Origin: Chelonobacter oris
GTDB lineage: Bacteria; Pseudomonadota; Gammaproteobacteria; Enterobacterales; Pasteurellaceae
Length of the DNA stretch: 64,000 bases
NCBI RefSeq assembly: GCF_000772535.1
Contig: NZ_JSUM01000011.1
Coordinates: 1-64,000 of the forward strand
Direction: 5' to 3'
How positions within the stretch are numbered: position 1 is the first letter of the stretch; each line of letters opens with the position of its first letter. Both the position numbers and the translations under genes were made by a program. Under the pieces are notes generated by a model that saw nothing but the letters and a program-made list of their open reading frames with translations, had not been told where the DNA came from and searched no databases. This document shows, in pieces, positions 34,133 through 43,557 of the stretch.

Positions 34133-34696
34133 TCACAACGGATTCAACGCATTTATCAGCCGGATTTCCTCATAATCCGCCAAGTGTTGCGCTGAAATAT
34201 TGCGCAAACGGATTTTATTTTCCGCCAATAATTTCGCCCGTTGCGTGCCGTACAGCAGCGGTAGCTCGGGCGTATACCAAATGCCGTTTTGCAACAGTAC
34301 CAGATTGCCGATCGAGCAATCGGTCACCAGCCCGTTTTTGATAATCAAAATTTCATCACAATCGCCGCGTTGTGCATACAATTGATCGAGCAACGTGCGG
34401 TCGCTGTATTTCAGGTGATAATCGATATGGTCGCAAACCAACGGGCGAAAGGTGCGAATCGTACGGCGTTGATAAGGAAAAAACCGCACTTGCTGCTGCT
34501 CGGCATTGTAATCCAAACGACAACGCACCAAACCGTGCCGAAAAGCATTCGGTACCTCGATTGTCGCCAAATCCAGCTCTTGCGCCGCCCGGTTCGGATA
34601 ATAGTCCGCCAGCGCCCGCCGATAACGCTGCTGATGACAAGGTAAATTTTGTAATGCGCCGTTCTGCACGGCGATCGTTTCGATTAACGGATACAT
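34133..34696 (-). CDS. Compact class IV aminotransferase, probable aminodeoxychorismate lyase
   Basis: At 187 residues this is about 80 shorter than E. coli PabC. The fold-type IV core is kept: the N-terminal PLIETIAVQNG strand, the presumed PLP lysine Lys96 in HLKYSDR, the EILIIKNGLVTDCSIGNL segment with a conserved Glu, and the C-terminal EEIRLINAL. It overlaps the upstream pabB by 13 bases, so it most likely does the PabC step (4-aminobenzoate plus pyruvate) of folate synthesis. Branched-chain or D-amino acid activity is less likely. Confidence 0.8.
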   Translation of the reverse strand: MYPLIETIAVQNGALQNLPCHQQRYRRALADYYPNRAAQELDLATIEVPNAFRHGLVRCRLDYNAEQQQVRFFPYQRRTIRTFRPLVCDHIDYHLKYSDRTLLDQLYAQRGDCDEILIIKNGLVTDCSIGNLVLLQNGIWYTPELPLLYGTQRAKLLAENKIRLRNISAQHLADYEEIRLINALNPL

Positions 34697-35685
34697 GGTG
34701 TTACGTCCTGCTCGACAATCGGAATATAGACTTTTTGCAACAGCTCGTGATACTCCTCGTCCGGTTTGCTTTGCGTGGTAATGCCGCCGCCGCTACGGAA
34801 CAACAAGCCGGATTCGGTCTGTTCCAGATAGCGGATCAACACCGCACTTTGCAGATTTTCTCCGTCAAAAACGCCGAAAACACCGGTATAATAACCACGC
34901 TCGCCCTGTTCCGCCTGACGGATAATCTGTACGGTTTTTTCTTTCGGGGCGCCGCTGATGGAACCCGCCGGCAACAACTTCCACAGTAATTCGCCAATAC
35001 GGTTTTGCCAGTCGTGCGCCAATCTGCCGCAAATTTCCGAACTGGTCTGCAAAATCATGCCGCGTTCGGTATGCAGCTTTTCCACATAGCGCAAGCGAGT
35101 AACCTCAATCCGCTCGGCGACAATCGACAAATCATTGCGGATCAAATCCACAATCGTGTTGTGTTCCCACTGCTCTTTTTCTGATGCCAATAACTGTTGT
35201 TCGGCATTCGGCAAGGCGGCATCAATCGTGCCTTTCATCGGGTAGGAATAAATCTTGTTGTTAGCCGTCGTCACAAACGATTCCGGCGAAAAACAGACGA
35301 AACGGTTATCCCATAACAGTTTGAACGGGGCGCGGCTAAGCTGAAAAATCCGGCGCAGACTGTAATTGCACTCAAGTGCGGTCGGGTAAGTCAAATTCAG
35401 CAAATAAGTATTACCGGCCTGAAGCTGCTGCTGTACCCATTCAAAGCCGCAGAGATAACGTTCGAAATCGATAGGCAAAGTCTTCAGTCTGAGCGGTTCG
35501 GCTGGCAACGGCAACTGCCAGTCACGATTGGTTTCGCCCCGTATTTCAAAAAAAATCCCGTGTCGTGCCGCCTCGTGCAGCGGAAAAATCAGCGGTTTTT
35601 GTTGCTCGAAATCAATCAGAAACAAAAACGGCTGCCGCTGCCGTCCGAAAATATCGGCACGTGCAATAAAATCATTCACCGCCAT
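34684..35685 (-). CDS. pabB: Aminodeoxychorismate synthase component I
   Basis: PabB converts chorismate to 4-amino-4-deoxychorismate. The chorismate-binding domain is seen with CFSPESFV, YPMKGTIDA (Lys in the position typical of PabB), VDLIRNDLS, the GSISGAPKEKT motif and YYTGVFGVF. The chain is short (333 residues here) because the N-terminal half is reduced. Start 35685 is one option; an in-frame ATG at 35703 is equally close to weak ribosome sites. It overlaps maf upstream and the lyase-like gene downstream. No pabA is adjacent. Confidence 0.88.
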   Translation of the reverse strand: MAVNDFIARADIFGRQRQPFLFLIDFEQQKPLIFPLHEAARHGIFFEIRGETNRDWQLPLPAEPLRLKTLPIDFERYLCGFEWVQQQLQAGNTYLLNLTYPTALECNYSLRRIFQLSRAPFKLLWDNRFVCFSPESFVTTANNKIYSYPMKGTIDAALPNAEQQLLASEKEQWEHNTIVDLIRNDLSIVAERIEVTRLRYVEKLHTERGMILQTSSEICGRLAHDWQNRIGELLWKLLPAGSISGAPKEKTVQIIRQAEQGERGYYTGVFGVFDGENLQSAVLIRYLEQTESGLLFRSGGGITTQSKPDEEYHELLQKVYIPIVEQDVTPCIR

Positions 35686-36292
35686 GACCGCACTTTCCCG
35701 CATTGGCCAACAGCGGATGATCCAAACCGCACTTCAACAACAACTGGCCGGTTTCATAAATCGGCAAGCCCATAATGCCGCTAAAACTGCCGCTGATATG
35801 GCGGATAAACAAGCTGCCGAAACCTTGAATCGCAAAAGCGCCGGCCTTGTCCATCGGTTCGCCGCTGGCGACATAGGCTTGAATATGCCGCTCGCTCAAT
35901 TCGGCAAAACCGACCTGATTGGTCTGCAACAGGCTGCGGGTCTGCCCTTGAAAGTAAACGCAAACCGCCGTTAATACTTGATGAGTACTGCCCGACAACA
36001 AACGCAAAATCTCGGCGGCGTGCGCGGCCGATTCAGGCTTGCCCAAAATTTGATGCTCGAACGCCACCGTGGTATCGGCGGTCAAAAGCGGAAATTCGGG
36101 TTCTGCGCCCAACACCTCGCGCGCACGGCGGTTTTTCTGTTGCGCCATTCGCAACACATAATCCTCGGCGATTTCACCGTTAAACGGCGTTTCATCAATT
36201 TCGGCATCAACCCGAATCAGCTTCAGCCCCAGCTCCTGCAACAATTGCCAACGGCGTGGGCTTGCGGAAGCCAAATAAAGTGTATTTTTCAT
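35672..36292 (-). CDS. maf: Maf family nucleoside triphosphate pyrophosphatase (YhdE type)
   Basis: Maf proteins hydrolyse dTTP/UTP or modified nucleotides to monophosphates. Motifs: LASASPRRWQLL at the N-terminus, DETPFNGE, TADTTVAFEHQILGKP and DKAGAFAIQGFGSLFI, typical of the YhdE subgroup. Length is 206 residues. It is the first gene of maf-pabB-lyase. Confidence 0.93.
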   Translation of the reverse strand: MKNTLYLASASPRRWQLLQELGLKLIRVDAEIDETPFNGEIAEDYVLRMAQQKNRRAREVLGAEPEFPLLTADTTVAFEHQILGKPESAAHAAEILRLLSGSTHQVLTAVCVYFQGQTRSLLQTNQVGFAELSERHIQAYVASGEPMDKAGAFAIQGFGSLFIRHISGSFSGIMGLPIYETGQLLLKCGLDHPLLANAGKCGHGGE

Positions 36293-36370
36293 ACCGTGTC
36301 CACCTGCTCTGTTTAGGTAAGTGCGGTATTTTGCTTTATAATCTGACGAAATAAAAGAGGAAGTTACCCC

Positions 36371-38008
36371 ATGAACGAATTAACCTTGCAACTGTCGCCG
36401 CAGCACTGGCTGCTGATTTGTGTCGTGCTGACCGCACTTTGCCTATTGCTGTTTTTCATTGCCGCCCGCCGCAAACGCGACAGCGAAGAATTACAACAGG
36501 ATTTAAATAAAACCATTGCCGATTTCAATCAGTTACTCAGCAAATACGAAGCGCTGCAACAACAGCGTGAGACTTTGCAGCAGGAGATAATACAAGCCCG
36601 AACCCGTGCCGAGGGCTTGCAACAGCGGTTAAACGAGCGTGACGATAAATTGGATTATCTGCAAAAAGAGCTGGACGAAGCCCAGCTGCGCAATGAGGCG
36701 GTGAACCGCAATATCACCGAACTGAAAGAGCGGTTCGGCAGCGCCTCGGCACAGGCAAAAAGCCTGCAACAGCAGTTAGGACTGAGCCAAAGTGCGGTCG
36801 AACAACGCGAACAACAATTACAGCAACACCGTTCACAGCTGACCGAATTGATTCAAGAACTCACCGAATTAAAAACCACCTTGAGCGAAAAAGAGAAACA
36901 TTTTGCCGAACAGCAACAAAATTTCGAACACAGTAAGCAGCAGCTTTCGGTAGAATTTCAGAATCTGGCAAACCGCATTCTGGACGAAAAAAGCCAAGCC
37001 TTCCGTCAAACCAACCAAACTTCGCTCGACAACCTGTTAAAACCGTTTCGTGAGCAAATCGAAGGCTTTCAAAAACGGGTCAACGAAGTGCATTCGGAAT
37101 CGATTAAAGGCAACACCGCCTTGGAAAGCGAAATTAAAAAAGTGTTGGATATCGGCCTGTCGATGTCGCAGGAGGCCAATAATCTGACCTCCGCCCTGAA
37201 AGGCAGCAAAAAAACCGCCGGAAATTGGGGCGAAATGCAGCTGGAACGCAGCCTACAACTGGCGGGCTTGATATCGGGTGACCACTATAGCAGCCAAGAA
37301 TCGTTTCAAGACCGTGACGGCAAGCGCAAGCAGCCGGATTTTATTGTCAAACTGCCGGACAATAAGCATCTGATTTTAGACAGTAAAGTGTCGTTAGTGG
37401 ATTATGAAAGTGCGGTCAGCAGTGAAGATGAGGCGAGTCAGCAGCACTACCTGAGCGAACACGTCAAAGCCATTCGCAATCATGTCAATGAACTGTCGAA
37501 CAAGGATTACAGTAACCTGATCGGAATGCGCAGCCCCAATTTCGTGTTGATGTTTATTCCGATTGAGCCGGCCTATATCGAGGCGATGAAACAGGATCGC
37601 AGCTTGTTTAATGACGCTTATAACAAAAACGTGATTTTGGTCTCGCACACCACTCTGATGCCGATTTTGCGCACCGTGTCGAATCTGTGGCGAATCGAAC
37701 GCGGCAACAGCGAAGCGCGTGAAATCAGTGAACGCGCCGGCGAGCTGTACAATCAAGTCAGCCTGCTGGCGGAACGGCTGCAAAAACTGGGCGGCTCACT
37801 CACCGCCGCCAATAATCACTACAACAACACCGTTACCGCACTGATCGGCAATCAGGGGCTGTACGGCAAAGTGGAACGTTTCAAAACCCTGTCGGCGAAA
37901 GTCACCAAAACCCTGCCGGAAATGGAATTGTTGCAGAGTAATATCGAAGCCGATCGCTTGCTCGTCTTAGCCGAACAGTCGTCAAGTGAATTAGCAGATA
38001 AAGAATAA
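36371..38008 (+). CDS. rmuC: DNA recombination protein RmuC
   Basis: RmuC limits recombination at inverted repeats and is thought to be a nuclease-like protein. It has one N-terminal membrane anchor (about 12-32), a long Gln/Glu-rich coiled coil (about 40-205) and the conserved RmuC domain (about 240-500) with KKTAGNWGEMQLE, PDFIVKLPDNKHLILDSKVSL and NFVLMFIPIEPAY. Length 545 is a little above E. coli. Confidence 0.95.
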   Translation: MNELTLQLSPQHWLLICVVLTALCLLLFFIAARRKRDSEELQQDLNKTIADFNQLLSKYEALQQQRETLQQEIIQARTRAEGLQQRLNERDDKLDYLQKELDEAQLRNEAVNRNITELKERFGSASAQAKSLQQQLGLSQSAVEQREQQLQQHRSQLTELIQELTELKTTLSEKEKHFAEQQQNFEHSKQQLSVEFQNLANRILDEKSQAFRQTNQTSLDNLLKPFREQIEGFQKRVNEVHSESIKGNTALESEIKKVLDIGLSMSQEANNLTSALKGSKKTAGNWGEMQLERSLQLAGLISGDHYSSQESFQDRDGKRKQPDFIVKLPDNKHLILDSKVSLVDYESAVSSEDEASQQHYLSEHVKAIRNHVNELSNKDYSNLIGMRSPNFVLMFIPIEPAYIEAMKQDRSLFNDAYNKNVILVSHTTLMPILRTVSNLWRIERGNSEAREISERAGELYNQVSLLAERLQKLGGSLTAANNHYNNTVTALIGNQGLYGKVERFKTLSAKVTKTLPEMELLQSNIEADRLLVLAEQSSSELADKE

Positions 38009-38019
38009 CCGCACTTTAG

Positions 38020-38389
38020 ATGAAAATATTATGTTGAAAAAACACGTTACCGTCATTACTGGTAAGTAGTGTTCAAGCAAAAAGTCTTGCCGAGCCGATA
38101 TTGCAACAGTACCCGCAATTGGCGACTGCTGAATTTTTATTAGTGAAAACCTATGCTGAGGGGCTATTCGCTGCTCGTGACAATGCAAAAGCATTCAAAC
38201 TGTTTAGCCAAGCCGAAGGCTACCCTGAAGCCCAATTCAAAATGGGAAGGGGCTACTATTATGATTTGCAGGCGGATTTTGCACAAACACTGCCATGGTA
38301 TCAAAAGGCTTGTGATAACAGTGATGTGCAAGGCTGTTTAAGCTTGAGCAATGAAAGGCAAAGTAACGGAAGTGCGGTTAACCGCACTT
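38020..38389 (+). pseudogene. Decayed Sel1-repeat protein gene
   Basis: The frame downstream of 38062 encodes Sel1/TPR-like sequence (AKAFKLFSQAEGYPEAQFKM, then PWYQKACDNSDVQGC). It lacks a usable start: the ATG at 38020 stops at once and the ATG at 38031 is in another frame. Deleting one A from the A6 run at 38037-38042 would join ATG 38031 to the Sel1 frame with a short signal-like segment ending in SSVQA. At the 3' end the frame runs through a USS palindrome and 130 bp of the antisense of miaE, so the native end is lost. I read it as a remnant with a frameshift and a 3' truncation. Confidence 0.6.
38370..38389. repeat. Perfect USS palindrome
   Basis: AAGTGCGGTT joins AACCGCACTT directly, a 20-bp perfect palindrome eight bases from the miaE stop. 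It can serve as a terminator hairpin stem for miaE and as a double uptake site. Confidence 0.75.
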
Positions 38390-38396
38390 TACTGTT

Positions 38397-39155
38397 TCAA
38401 CTGATGGGTATGCCGGAATGGAACTTGAATTCTTCATCAGGCGTGGAAATTAATTCGGCTTCTACTTGCGCAAAATGGGCGACGCGTGCGCTGATGTCCT
38501 GTCCGGCGATCTGTTCCGCCAAGGTCAAATAATCCTCATAATGACGCGCTTCGGAGCGCAGCAGTGAAATATAAAATTTCTCCAACTGTTCGTCTAAATA
38601 TGGTGCTAATTTGGCAAAACGCTCACAGGAACGGGCTTCGATAAAAGCGCCGATAATCAGTTTGTCGACCAATGTGTGCGGTTCGTGGTTAATCACTTCG
38701 CGCATTAAGCCTTTGGCATAACGGCCGGCCGTGATATTTTCCAATTCGATACCACGCTGTTCAATTATTTCCAATACTTGATAAAAGTGATGCAACTCTT
38801 CTTTAATCAGCAGCACCATTTTGTCGATAATATCCTGCGCATACGGCTGATCGCTGCGTGCCTCAATTTTTTTGGTGATTTGGCTTTTGCCTTTTAAACT
38901 GCTCAAATCACCGATCTTGCGATAGGCAAAATCTTCATAAGGCTTCATCCACTGCAACAGATTTTGATTGCCGGCGGTATCGGCGGCATATTTGCGCAGC
39001 AAAAACATCGCCGATTGTGCGGCTTTCAGTTCGCACATCATGTGATCTTGCAAGATTATGCCGAGATTTTCCGGTTTTTTGGCATATTCGATCCACGCAT
39101 CAGGGGTTTCGCATTGTAAAAATTGATGAATCGGTGCGAGTAATTGTCGGTACAT
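38397..39155 (-). CDS. miaE: tRNA 2-methylthio-N6-isopentenyladenosine hydroxylase MiaE
   Basis: MiaE is an oxygen-dependent diiron enzyme that hydroxylates ms2i6A37 in tRNAs reading UNN codons. The four-helix ferritin-like fold shows the ligands in MMCELKAAQ, KEELHHFYQVLE, EARSCERF and RSEARHYEDY. Length 252 residues is normal. Only some bacteria carry it; E. coli lacks it, Salmonella has it. Confidence 0.94.
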   Translation of the reverse strand: MYRQLLAPIHQFLQCETPDAWIEYAKKPENLGIILQDHMMCELKAAQSAMFLLRKYAADTAGNQNLLQWMKPYEDFAYRKIGDLSSLKGKSQITKKIEARSDQPYAQDIIDKMVLLIKEELHHFYQVLEIIEQRGIELENITAGRYAKGLMREVINHEPHTLVDKLIIGAFIEARSCERFAKLAPYLDEQLEKFYISLLRSEARHYEDYLTLAEQIAGQDISARVAHFAQVEAELISTPDEEFKFHSGIPIS

Positions 39156-39187
39156 AGTGATTTCTTATTCTCAATCGTATTCAACAC

Positions 39188-39214
39188 TCAAAGTGCGGTT
39201 TAACCGCACTTTGA
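39188..39214. repeat. Inverted USS pair between potD and miaE
   Basis: TCAAAGTGCGGTT and AACCGCACTTTGA are separated by one base, a 13-bp dyad seven bases past the potD stop. It likely acts as the potD terminator, although the T-run is weak. Confidence 0.75.
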
Positions 39215-39221
39215 TGATCCG

Positions 39222-40265
39222 TTAATGGGTTTTCAGTAAATTCCAATATTTTTCATAAATATCAATCGCTTCACCGACATCGGCCTGCAATACGCCGTTG
39301 GCGATTTCACTCGCCGGCGGGAACAAGGTCGGATCATCGGCATCGGCTGTATCCAACAACGCTTTCACGCCGTTATTCGGCATCGAGAAGCCCATGGTTT
39401 CAATCACCACTTTGGCGCTTTCCGGACGCAGCATAAAGTCGATAAATCGATAGGCGGCATCACTGTTTTTCGCCCCTTGCGGAATGGCGTAGTTATCCAT
39501 CCAGAAAATAGCGCCCTCTTTCGGATAGATAAAACGAACGTCGGGGTTTTCATGATGGGCGCGGAAAGCCGAACCGTTCCAGATCATGCCGATCTCGACT
39601 TCGCCTTGTAAATACGGCACTTCCGGCGAATCGGAATTAAATGCCACCACATTCGGCATCAAACTTTTCAACGATTCATACGCCTGTTTAATCTCATTTT
39701 CATCGGTGGTATTCGGCGAATAACCGAGCAACAACAAGGCAAAATGGAACACTTCACGCGAATCGGCGGTCAGCAGCACCTTGCCTTTGTAGTCGGGATT
39801 CCATAGATCTTGCCAGCTGTCGACCGCACTTGGATCGATTTCCGCCGCATTCAGCCCGATGCCGGTCAAGCCGTAAACATACGGCAGGGAATAGACATTG
39901 TTCGGATCGAACGGTTTATCCAATAAATCGGTGCTGATGTTCGCCAAATTACTTAATTTGCTTTTATCCAGCGGTTGCAACATGCCTTCCTGCGCCATTT
40001 TGCCGATATAGTAACTGGAGGGAAACACCAAATCATAGCCGCTGTCTTGGGTCAGCTTCATTTTGGAATACATCTCTTCGTTACTTTCAAAAGTCGAATA
40101 AATCACCTCAATGCCGGTTTCTTGAGTAAAGTCCGCCAGCAGTTTGGACGGAATATATTCCGTCCAATTATACACATACAGTTTTTGTGCCGATGCCGAG
40201 CTGCCGAACAACCCCAGCGTCGCCACCAGTAATGATTTCAACAGACAAGCAGATAATTTTTTCAC
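39222..40265 (-). CDS. potD: Spermidine/putrescine-binding periplasmic protein PotD
   Basis: A 347-residue polyamine-binding protein with a signal peptide ending [21 protein letters not shown], the [11 protein letters not shown] strand and the [11 protein letters not shown] segment (Trp and Asp of the polyamine site) are typical of PotD. No potA, potB or potC is next to it. H. influenzae also has an unlinked potD copy beside a potABCD operon, so this may serve a permease encoded elsewhere. Confidence 0.93.
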   Translation of the reverse strand: MKKLSACLLKSLLVATLGLFGSSASAQKLYVYNWTEYIPSKLLADFTQETGIEVIYSTFESNEEMYSKMKLTQDSGYDLVFPSSYYIGKMAQEGMLQPLDKSKLSNLANISTDLLDKPFDPNNVYSLPYVYGLTGIGLNAAEIDPSAVDSWQDLWNPDYKGKVLLTADSREVFHFALLLLGYSPNTTDENEIKQAYESLKSLMPNVVAFNSDSPEVPYLQGEVEIGMIWNGSAFRAHHENPDVRFIYPKEGAIFWMDNYAIPQGAKNSDAAYRFIDFMLRPESAKVVIETMGFSMPNNGVKALLDTADADDPTLFPPASEIANGVLQADVGEAIDIYEKYWNLLKTH

Positions 40266-40532
40266 TTTTCAGATCCTCCAACGCCCGCAACATCGGGCCG
40301 AGTCAATATTGACAACATAACGCACTTTTGCGTTGGCAGTATAACAACTTCACCGCCGCTTTTCTAACGCTGTTTCTCATTAATGCCGAATAGCGATATT
40401 CTCTTCAAAAAATCAAATTTGCCTCATAAAATGATAAAAAATCAAGATTTTCCGATTTAATTCTCTAATAAGTCCTATTTATATAGTAAAATCAGCCGAT
40501 TTTAAAAATATAATAAAAGGTGAAGCAATTTT
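40266..40532. promoter_or_regulatory. Divergent region between potD and brnQ
   Basis: No gene is seen. On the minus strand TATACT (40343-40338) with TTAGAA upstream is a candidate potD promoter. The half next to brnQ is very AT-rich, with TATATAGT near 40481 as a possible -10. AAAAGGTGA precedes the brnQ start. Confidence 0.4.
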
Positions 40533-41834
40533 ATGTTATCCCGTAAAGACACCGCCATTTTAGGCATGATGATTTTTTCGCTGTTTTTAGGCGCAGGCAA
40601 TATTATTTTTCCGCCGATGGAGGGCTATCATGCCGGTCAACACTGGCTGTGGGCGGCATTCGGCTTTATTTCGACCGGTGTGCTGATGCCGTTTGTCACG
40701 CTGTTGGCGGTGTCGGTAAAAGGGCGCGGCGAAGCGCTGTCGATTGAACTGCCGAAATGGGCCGAAGTGGCATTTTGGTCGATTTTATATTTGGTGCTCG
40801 GCTCGACTTTCGCCATGCCGAGAATCACCAATGTCGCCTATGAAATGGCATGGCAGCCGCTGAATCTGTTTAACGGCGAGTATTCGCATATCCTGTTTGC
40901 CATTGCTTTTAATCTGGTCGCTCTGTTTTTTATGCTCGGGCGCAGCACCATGATTTCCAGTATCGGCAAAGTGATGGCGCCGTTATTGCTGCTGTTACTG
41001 ACGCTGGTCGGCATTGCGGTTATTGCCAATCCGCTGTCCGACATCGGCTTGCCCAGCCATGCCTATGCGACAAATTCTGCGATAGCCACCGGGCTGGTCG
41101 GCGGCTATCAAACTATGGACGTGCTGTCGGCAATGGCGTTTGGCGGTATTGTGGCGCGCGCTTTGGCAATCAAAGGTGTGGCGCATAAAAGTGCGGTATT
41201 GAAATACACACTGGGCGCCGGTGCGGTGTCGGTCGTGCTGTTAGCGGCACTTTATTTGTGCCTGTTTTATCTGGGGGCAACCAGCGAACACGTTGCCGCC
41301 GCCGCCACTAACGGCGGGCAGATTTTTTCCGCTTATGTCAACCAACTGTTCGGCAAGAGCGGTTTATTGATGATGAGTGCGATCGTGATGTTGGCCAACC
41401 TGACCACGCTGGTCGGGGTCACCAGCGCCTGCGCCGACTATTTCTCAAAATTTCATCCGCGCCTGAACTATAAATTTTTTATCATTCTGTTCACCGTCGC
41501 CACGATTATCATTGCCGAAACCGGACTGGATACGCTGCTACGCATCACCATTCCGGCGCTATTGATGATTTATCCGATGGCAATTATGCTGGTGGTTTTA
41601 CAACTGTTGCGACCGTACTTGCCGGCAATCCGTTTCAGCACCCGTTTCACTATCGGTGTGGTGCTGTTGTTCAGCTTGTGCGACAGCCTGAACAATCTGG
41701 GCTGGTTGCCGCTGAAAGTCGATGCGTTACTGAACCATATTCCGTTTTACCATTTGGGCTTAAGCTGGGTTTTGCCGGCACTCATCACGCTGACGCTAAG
41801 TGCGGTATGGGGAAAAGCAGCAAAAGCGCTTTAA
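40533..41834 (+). CDS. brnQ: Branched-chain amino acid:cation symporter BrnQ
   Basis: BrnQ imports Leu, Ile and Val with Na+. The LIVCS-family N-terminus is clear (FSLFLGAGNIIFPP), as are GGYQTMDVLSAMAFG near residue 190 and about twelve membrane segments over 433 residues. It is convergent with ilvC, the isoleucine/valine biosynthetic gene, so uptake and synthesis of the same amino acids are neighbours. Confidence 0.95.
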   Translation: MLSRKDTAILGMMIFSLFLGAGNIIFPPMEGYHAGQHWLWAAFGFISTGVLMPFVTLLAVSVKGRGEALSIELPKWAEVAFWSILYLVLGSTFAMPRITNVAYEMAWQPLNLFNGEYSHILFAIAFNLVALFFMLGRSTMISSIGKVMAPLLLLLLTLVGIAVIANPLSDIGLPSHAYATNSAIATGLVGGYQTMDVLSAMAFGGIVARALAIKGVAHKSAVLKYTLGAGAVSVVLLAALYLCLFYLGATSEHVAAAATNGGQIFSAYVNQLFGKSGLLMMSAIVMLANLTTLVGVTSACADYFSKFHPRLNYKFFIILFTVATIIIAETGLDTLLRITIPALLMIYPMAIMLVVLQLLRPYLPAIRFSTRFTIGVVLLFSLCDSLNNLGWLPLKVDALLNHIPFYHLGLSWVLPALITLTLSAVWGKAAKAL

Positions 41835-41873
41835 GTGAATGCGCTGACCGCACTTGATGTATTTGTCCGATAT

Positions 41874-41908
41874 AAAAAATCCCTTTGACTCACATCAAAG
41901 GGATTTTT
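41874..41908. terminator. Bidirectional terminator between brnQ and ilvC
   Basis: AAAAATCCCTTTG and CAAAGGGATTTTT form a 13-bp stem with an 8-base loop and A/T runs on both sides. Confidence 0.9.
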
Positions 41909-41929
41909 GACATTCAAAGTGCGGTCGGA

Positions 41930-43411
41930 TTAACTGGCAACGGCGATTTTTTTCATGTCCGTCATATAACCGCGCAATTCCTGCCCGATATATTCGATCG
42001 GGTGGTTGCGGATAGCGTCATTGACATCACGCAAAGTCACATTATCAATTTCAACCGCCGGTGTGGCTTCGCCCAAATCGCCGCGTAACAAGGTCGGTAT
42101 GATTTTCTCGCGCAAAATCGGCGTAGCGACATTAGCAAACAGATAATTGCCGTATTCCGCAGTGTCTGAAATCACCACATTCATTTCATACAGGCGTTTA
42201 CGGGCAATGGTGTTGGCAATCAGCGGCAATTCGTGCAACGACTCGTAATACGCCGACTCTTCATAGATGCCGCTTGCCACCATGGTATCGAACGCCAGTT
42301 CTACCCCGGCTTTGACCATCGCCACCATCACTACGCCGTTATCAAAGAATTCTTGTTCGGAAATCTTAATGCCGTCGGCTTTCGGGGCGTTTTCAAATGC
42401 GGTTTTACCGGTCTCTTCACGCCATTTCAGCAAATTGGCATCGTTGTTTGCCCAGTCCGCCATCATGGTTGCAGAAAATTCACCGCTGATAATATCGTCC
42501 ATATGTTTTTCAAACAAGAACGCCAATTCTTGTTTGATTTGCTCGGACAATTCGAAGGCACGCAACTTGGCGGCGTTCGACAGACGATCCATCATCAAGG
42601 TGATCCCGCCTTGTTTTAAGGCTTCGGTAATGGTTTCCCAACCGTATTGGATCAGTTTGCCCGCATACGCTGGATCTTTGCCGTCAGCAACCAATTTGTC
42701 GTAACATACGATTGAACCGGCTTGCAGCATACCGCACAGAATGGTTTGCTCGCCCATTAAATCGGATTTCACTTCCGCCACGAAAGAAGACGCCAAACAG
42801 CCGGCACGATGACCGCCGGTCGCCGCCGCCCACGCTTTGGCAATCGCCCAGCCTTCCGCTTGCGGATCGTTTTCCGGGTGAACCGCGATCAAAGTCGGCA
42901 CACCGAAACCGCGTTTATACTCTTCCCGCACTTCCGTACCCGGGCATTTCGGCGCCACCATCACCACCGTAATGTCTTTACGGATCTGCTCGCCCACTTC
43001 GACGATATTCAAACCGTGCGAATACCCAAGCGCCGCACCTTGTTTCATTAAGCCCATCACATCGGCGATCACTTTAGAGTGCTGTTTGTCCGGCGTTAAG
43101 TTGATCACCAAATCGGCACTCGGAATCAATTGATCATACGTACCGACCACAAAGCCGTTTTCACTGGCACGCTGAAAGGAAGCACGTTTTTCCGCAATCG
43201 CTTCCGGACGCAGCGCATAACTGATATCCAAGCCAGAATCACGCATATTCAGCCCTTGATTTAAGCCTTGCGCACCACAACCGACAATTACAATTTTTTT
43301 GCCTTTCAGAAAATTTGCTTCATCGGCAAATTCTTCACGATCCATAAAACGGCATTGTCCCAACTGCGCTAATTGCTGGCGCAAGTTCAAGGTATTGAAA
43401 TAGTTAGACAT
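41930..43411 (-). CDS. ilvC: Ketol-acid reductoisomerase
   Basis: IlvC performs the second step of Ile/Val synthesis using Mg2+ and NADPH. The Rossmann loop [22 protein letters not shown] (given in part), [20 protein letters not shown] and two C-terminal knotted domains mark the long class II enzyme. The start at 43411 after AAAGGAAAGAGT gives 493 residues, near E. coli length; the longer open frame upstream covers the promoter and is rejected. It is divergent from its activator ilvY. Confidence 0.97.
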   Translation of the reverse strand: MSNYFNTLNLRQQLAQLGQCRFMDREEFADEANFLKGKKIVIVGCGAQGLNQGLNMRDSGLDISYALRPEAIAEKRASFQRASENGFVVGTYDQLIPSADLVINLTPDKQHSKVIADVMGLMKQGAALGYSHGLNIVEVGEQIRKDITVVMVAPKCPGTEVREEYKRGFGVPTLIAVHPENDPQAEGWAIAKAWAAATGGHRAGCLASSFVAEVKSDLMGEQTILCGMLQAGSIVCYDKLVADGKDPAYAGKLIQYGWETITEALKQGGITLMMDRLSNAAKLRAFELSEQIKQELAFLFEKHMDDIISGEFSATMMADWANNDANLLKWREETGKTAFENAPKADGIKISEQEFFDNGVVMVAMVKAGVELAFDTMVASGIYEESAYYESLHELPLIANTIARKRLYEMNVVISDTAEYGNYLFANVATPILREKIIPTLLRGDLGEATPAVEIDNVTLRDVNDAIRNHPIEYIGQELRGYMTDMKKIAVAS

Positions 43412-43482
43412 ACTCTTTCCTTTGTTAAACGGGTTAAAAAACGTCCTGCTGGACAAGTGCGGTCAGTATAGACTAAAATCCA

Positions 43483-43532
43483 GATTGCGAAAATTGATAT
43501 TATTAGAAGTTATGATTGCAAATTTTGCAATC
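43483..43532. promoter_or_regulatory. Tandem IlvY operators in the ilvY/ilvC region
   Basis: GATTGCAAA-T-TTTGCAATC at 43514-43532 is a perfect inverted repeat with 9-bp arms. A degenerate copy of the same arm, GATTGCGAA, begins at 43483. Two operators between divergent ilvY and ilvC match the E. coli arrangement in which IlvY represses itself and activates ilvC with its substrates. Confidence 0.75.
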
Positions 43533-43557
43533 AATAAGGATTTAAAGTGCGGTCAAG

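Noticed and set aside
38037-38042. A6 run in the Sel1 remnant as a phase-variation tract
   Set aside because: Six bases is too short for frequent slippage, and the gene is also broken at its 3' end.
38101-38532. 143-residue open frame read as an intact protein
   Set aside because: Its last 45 residues or so are the antisense of miaE and it has no proper start, so it was called a gene remnant.
40300-40320. TCAATATTGA palindrome between potD and brnQ
   Set aside because: Short AT-rich palindromes occur by chance in such regions and no second copy or promoter alignment supports a role.
43412-43456. N-terminal extension of ilvC
   Set aside because: It precedes the AAAGGAAAG ribosome site and the family start, and lies in promoter sequence.
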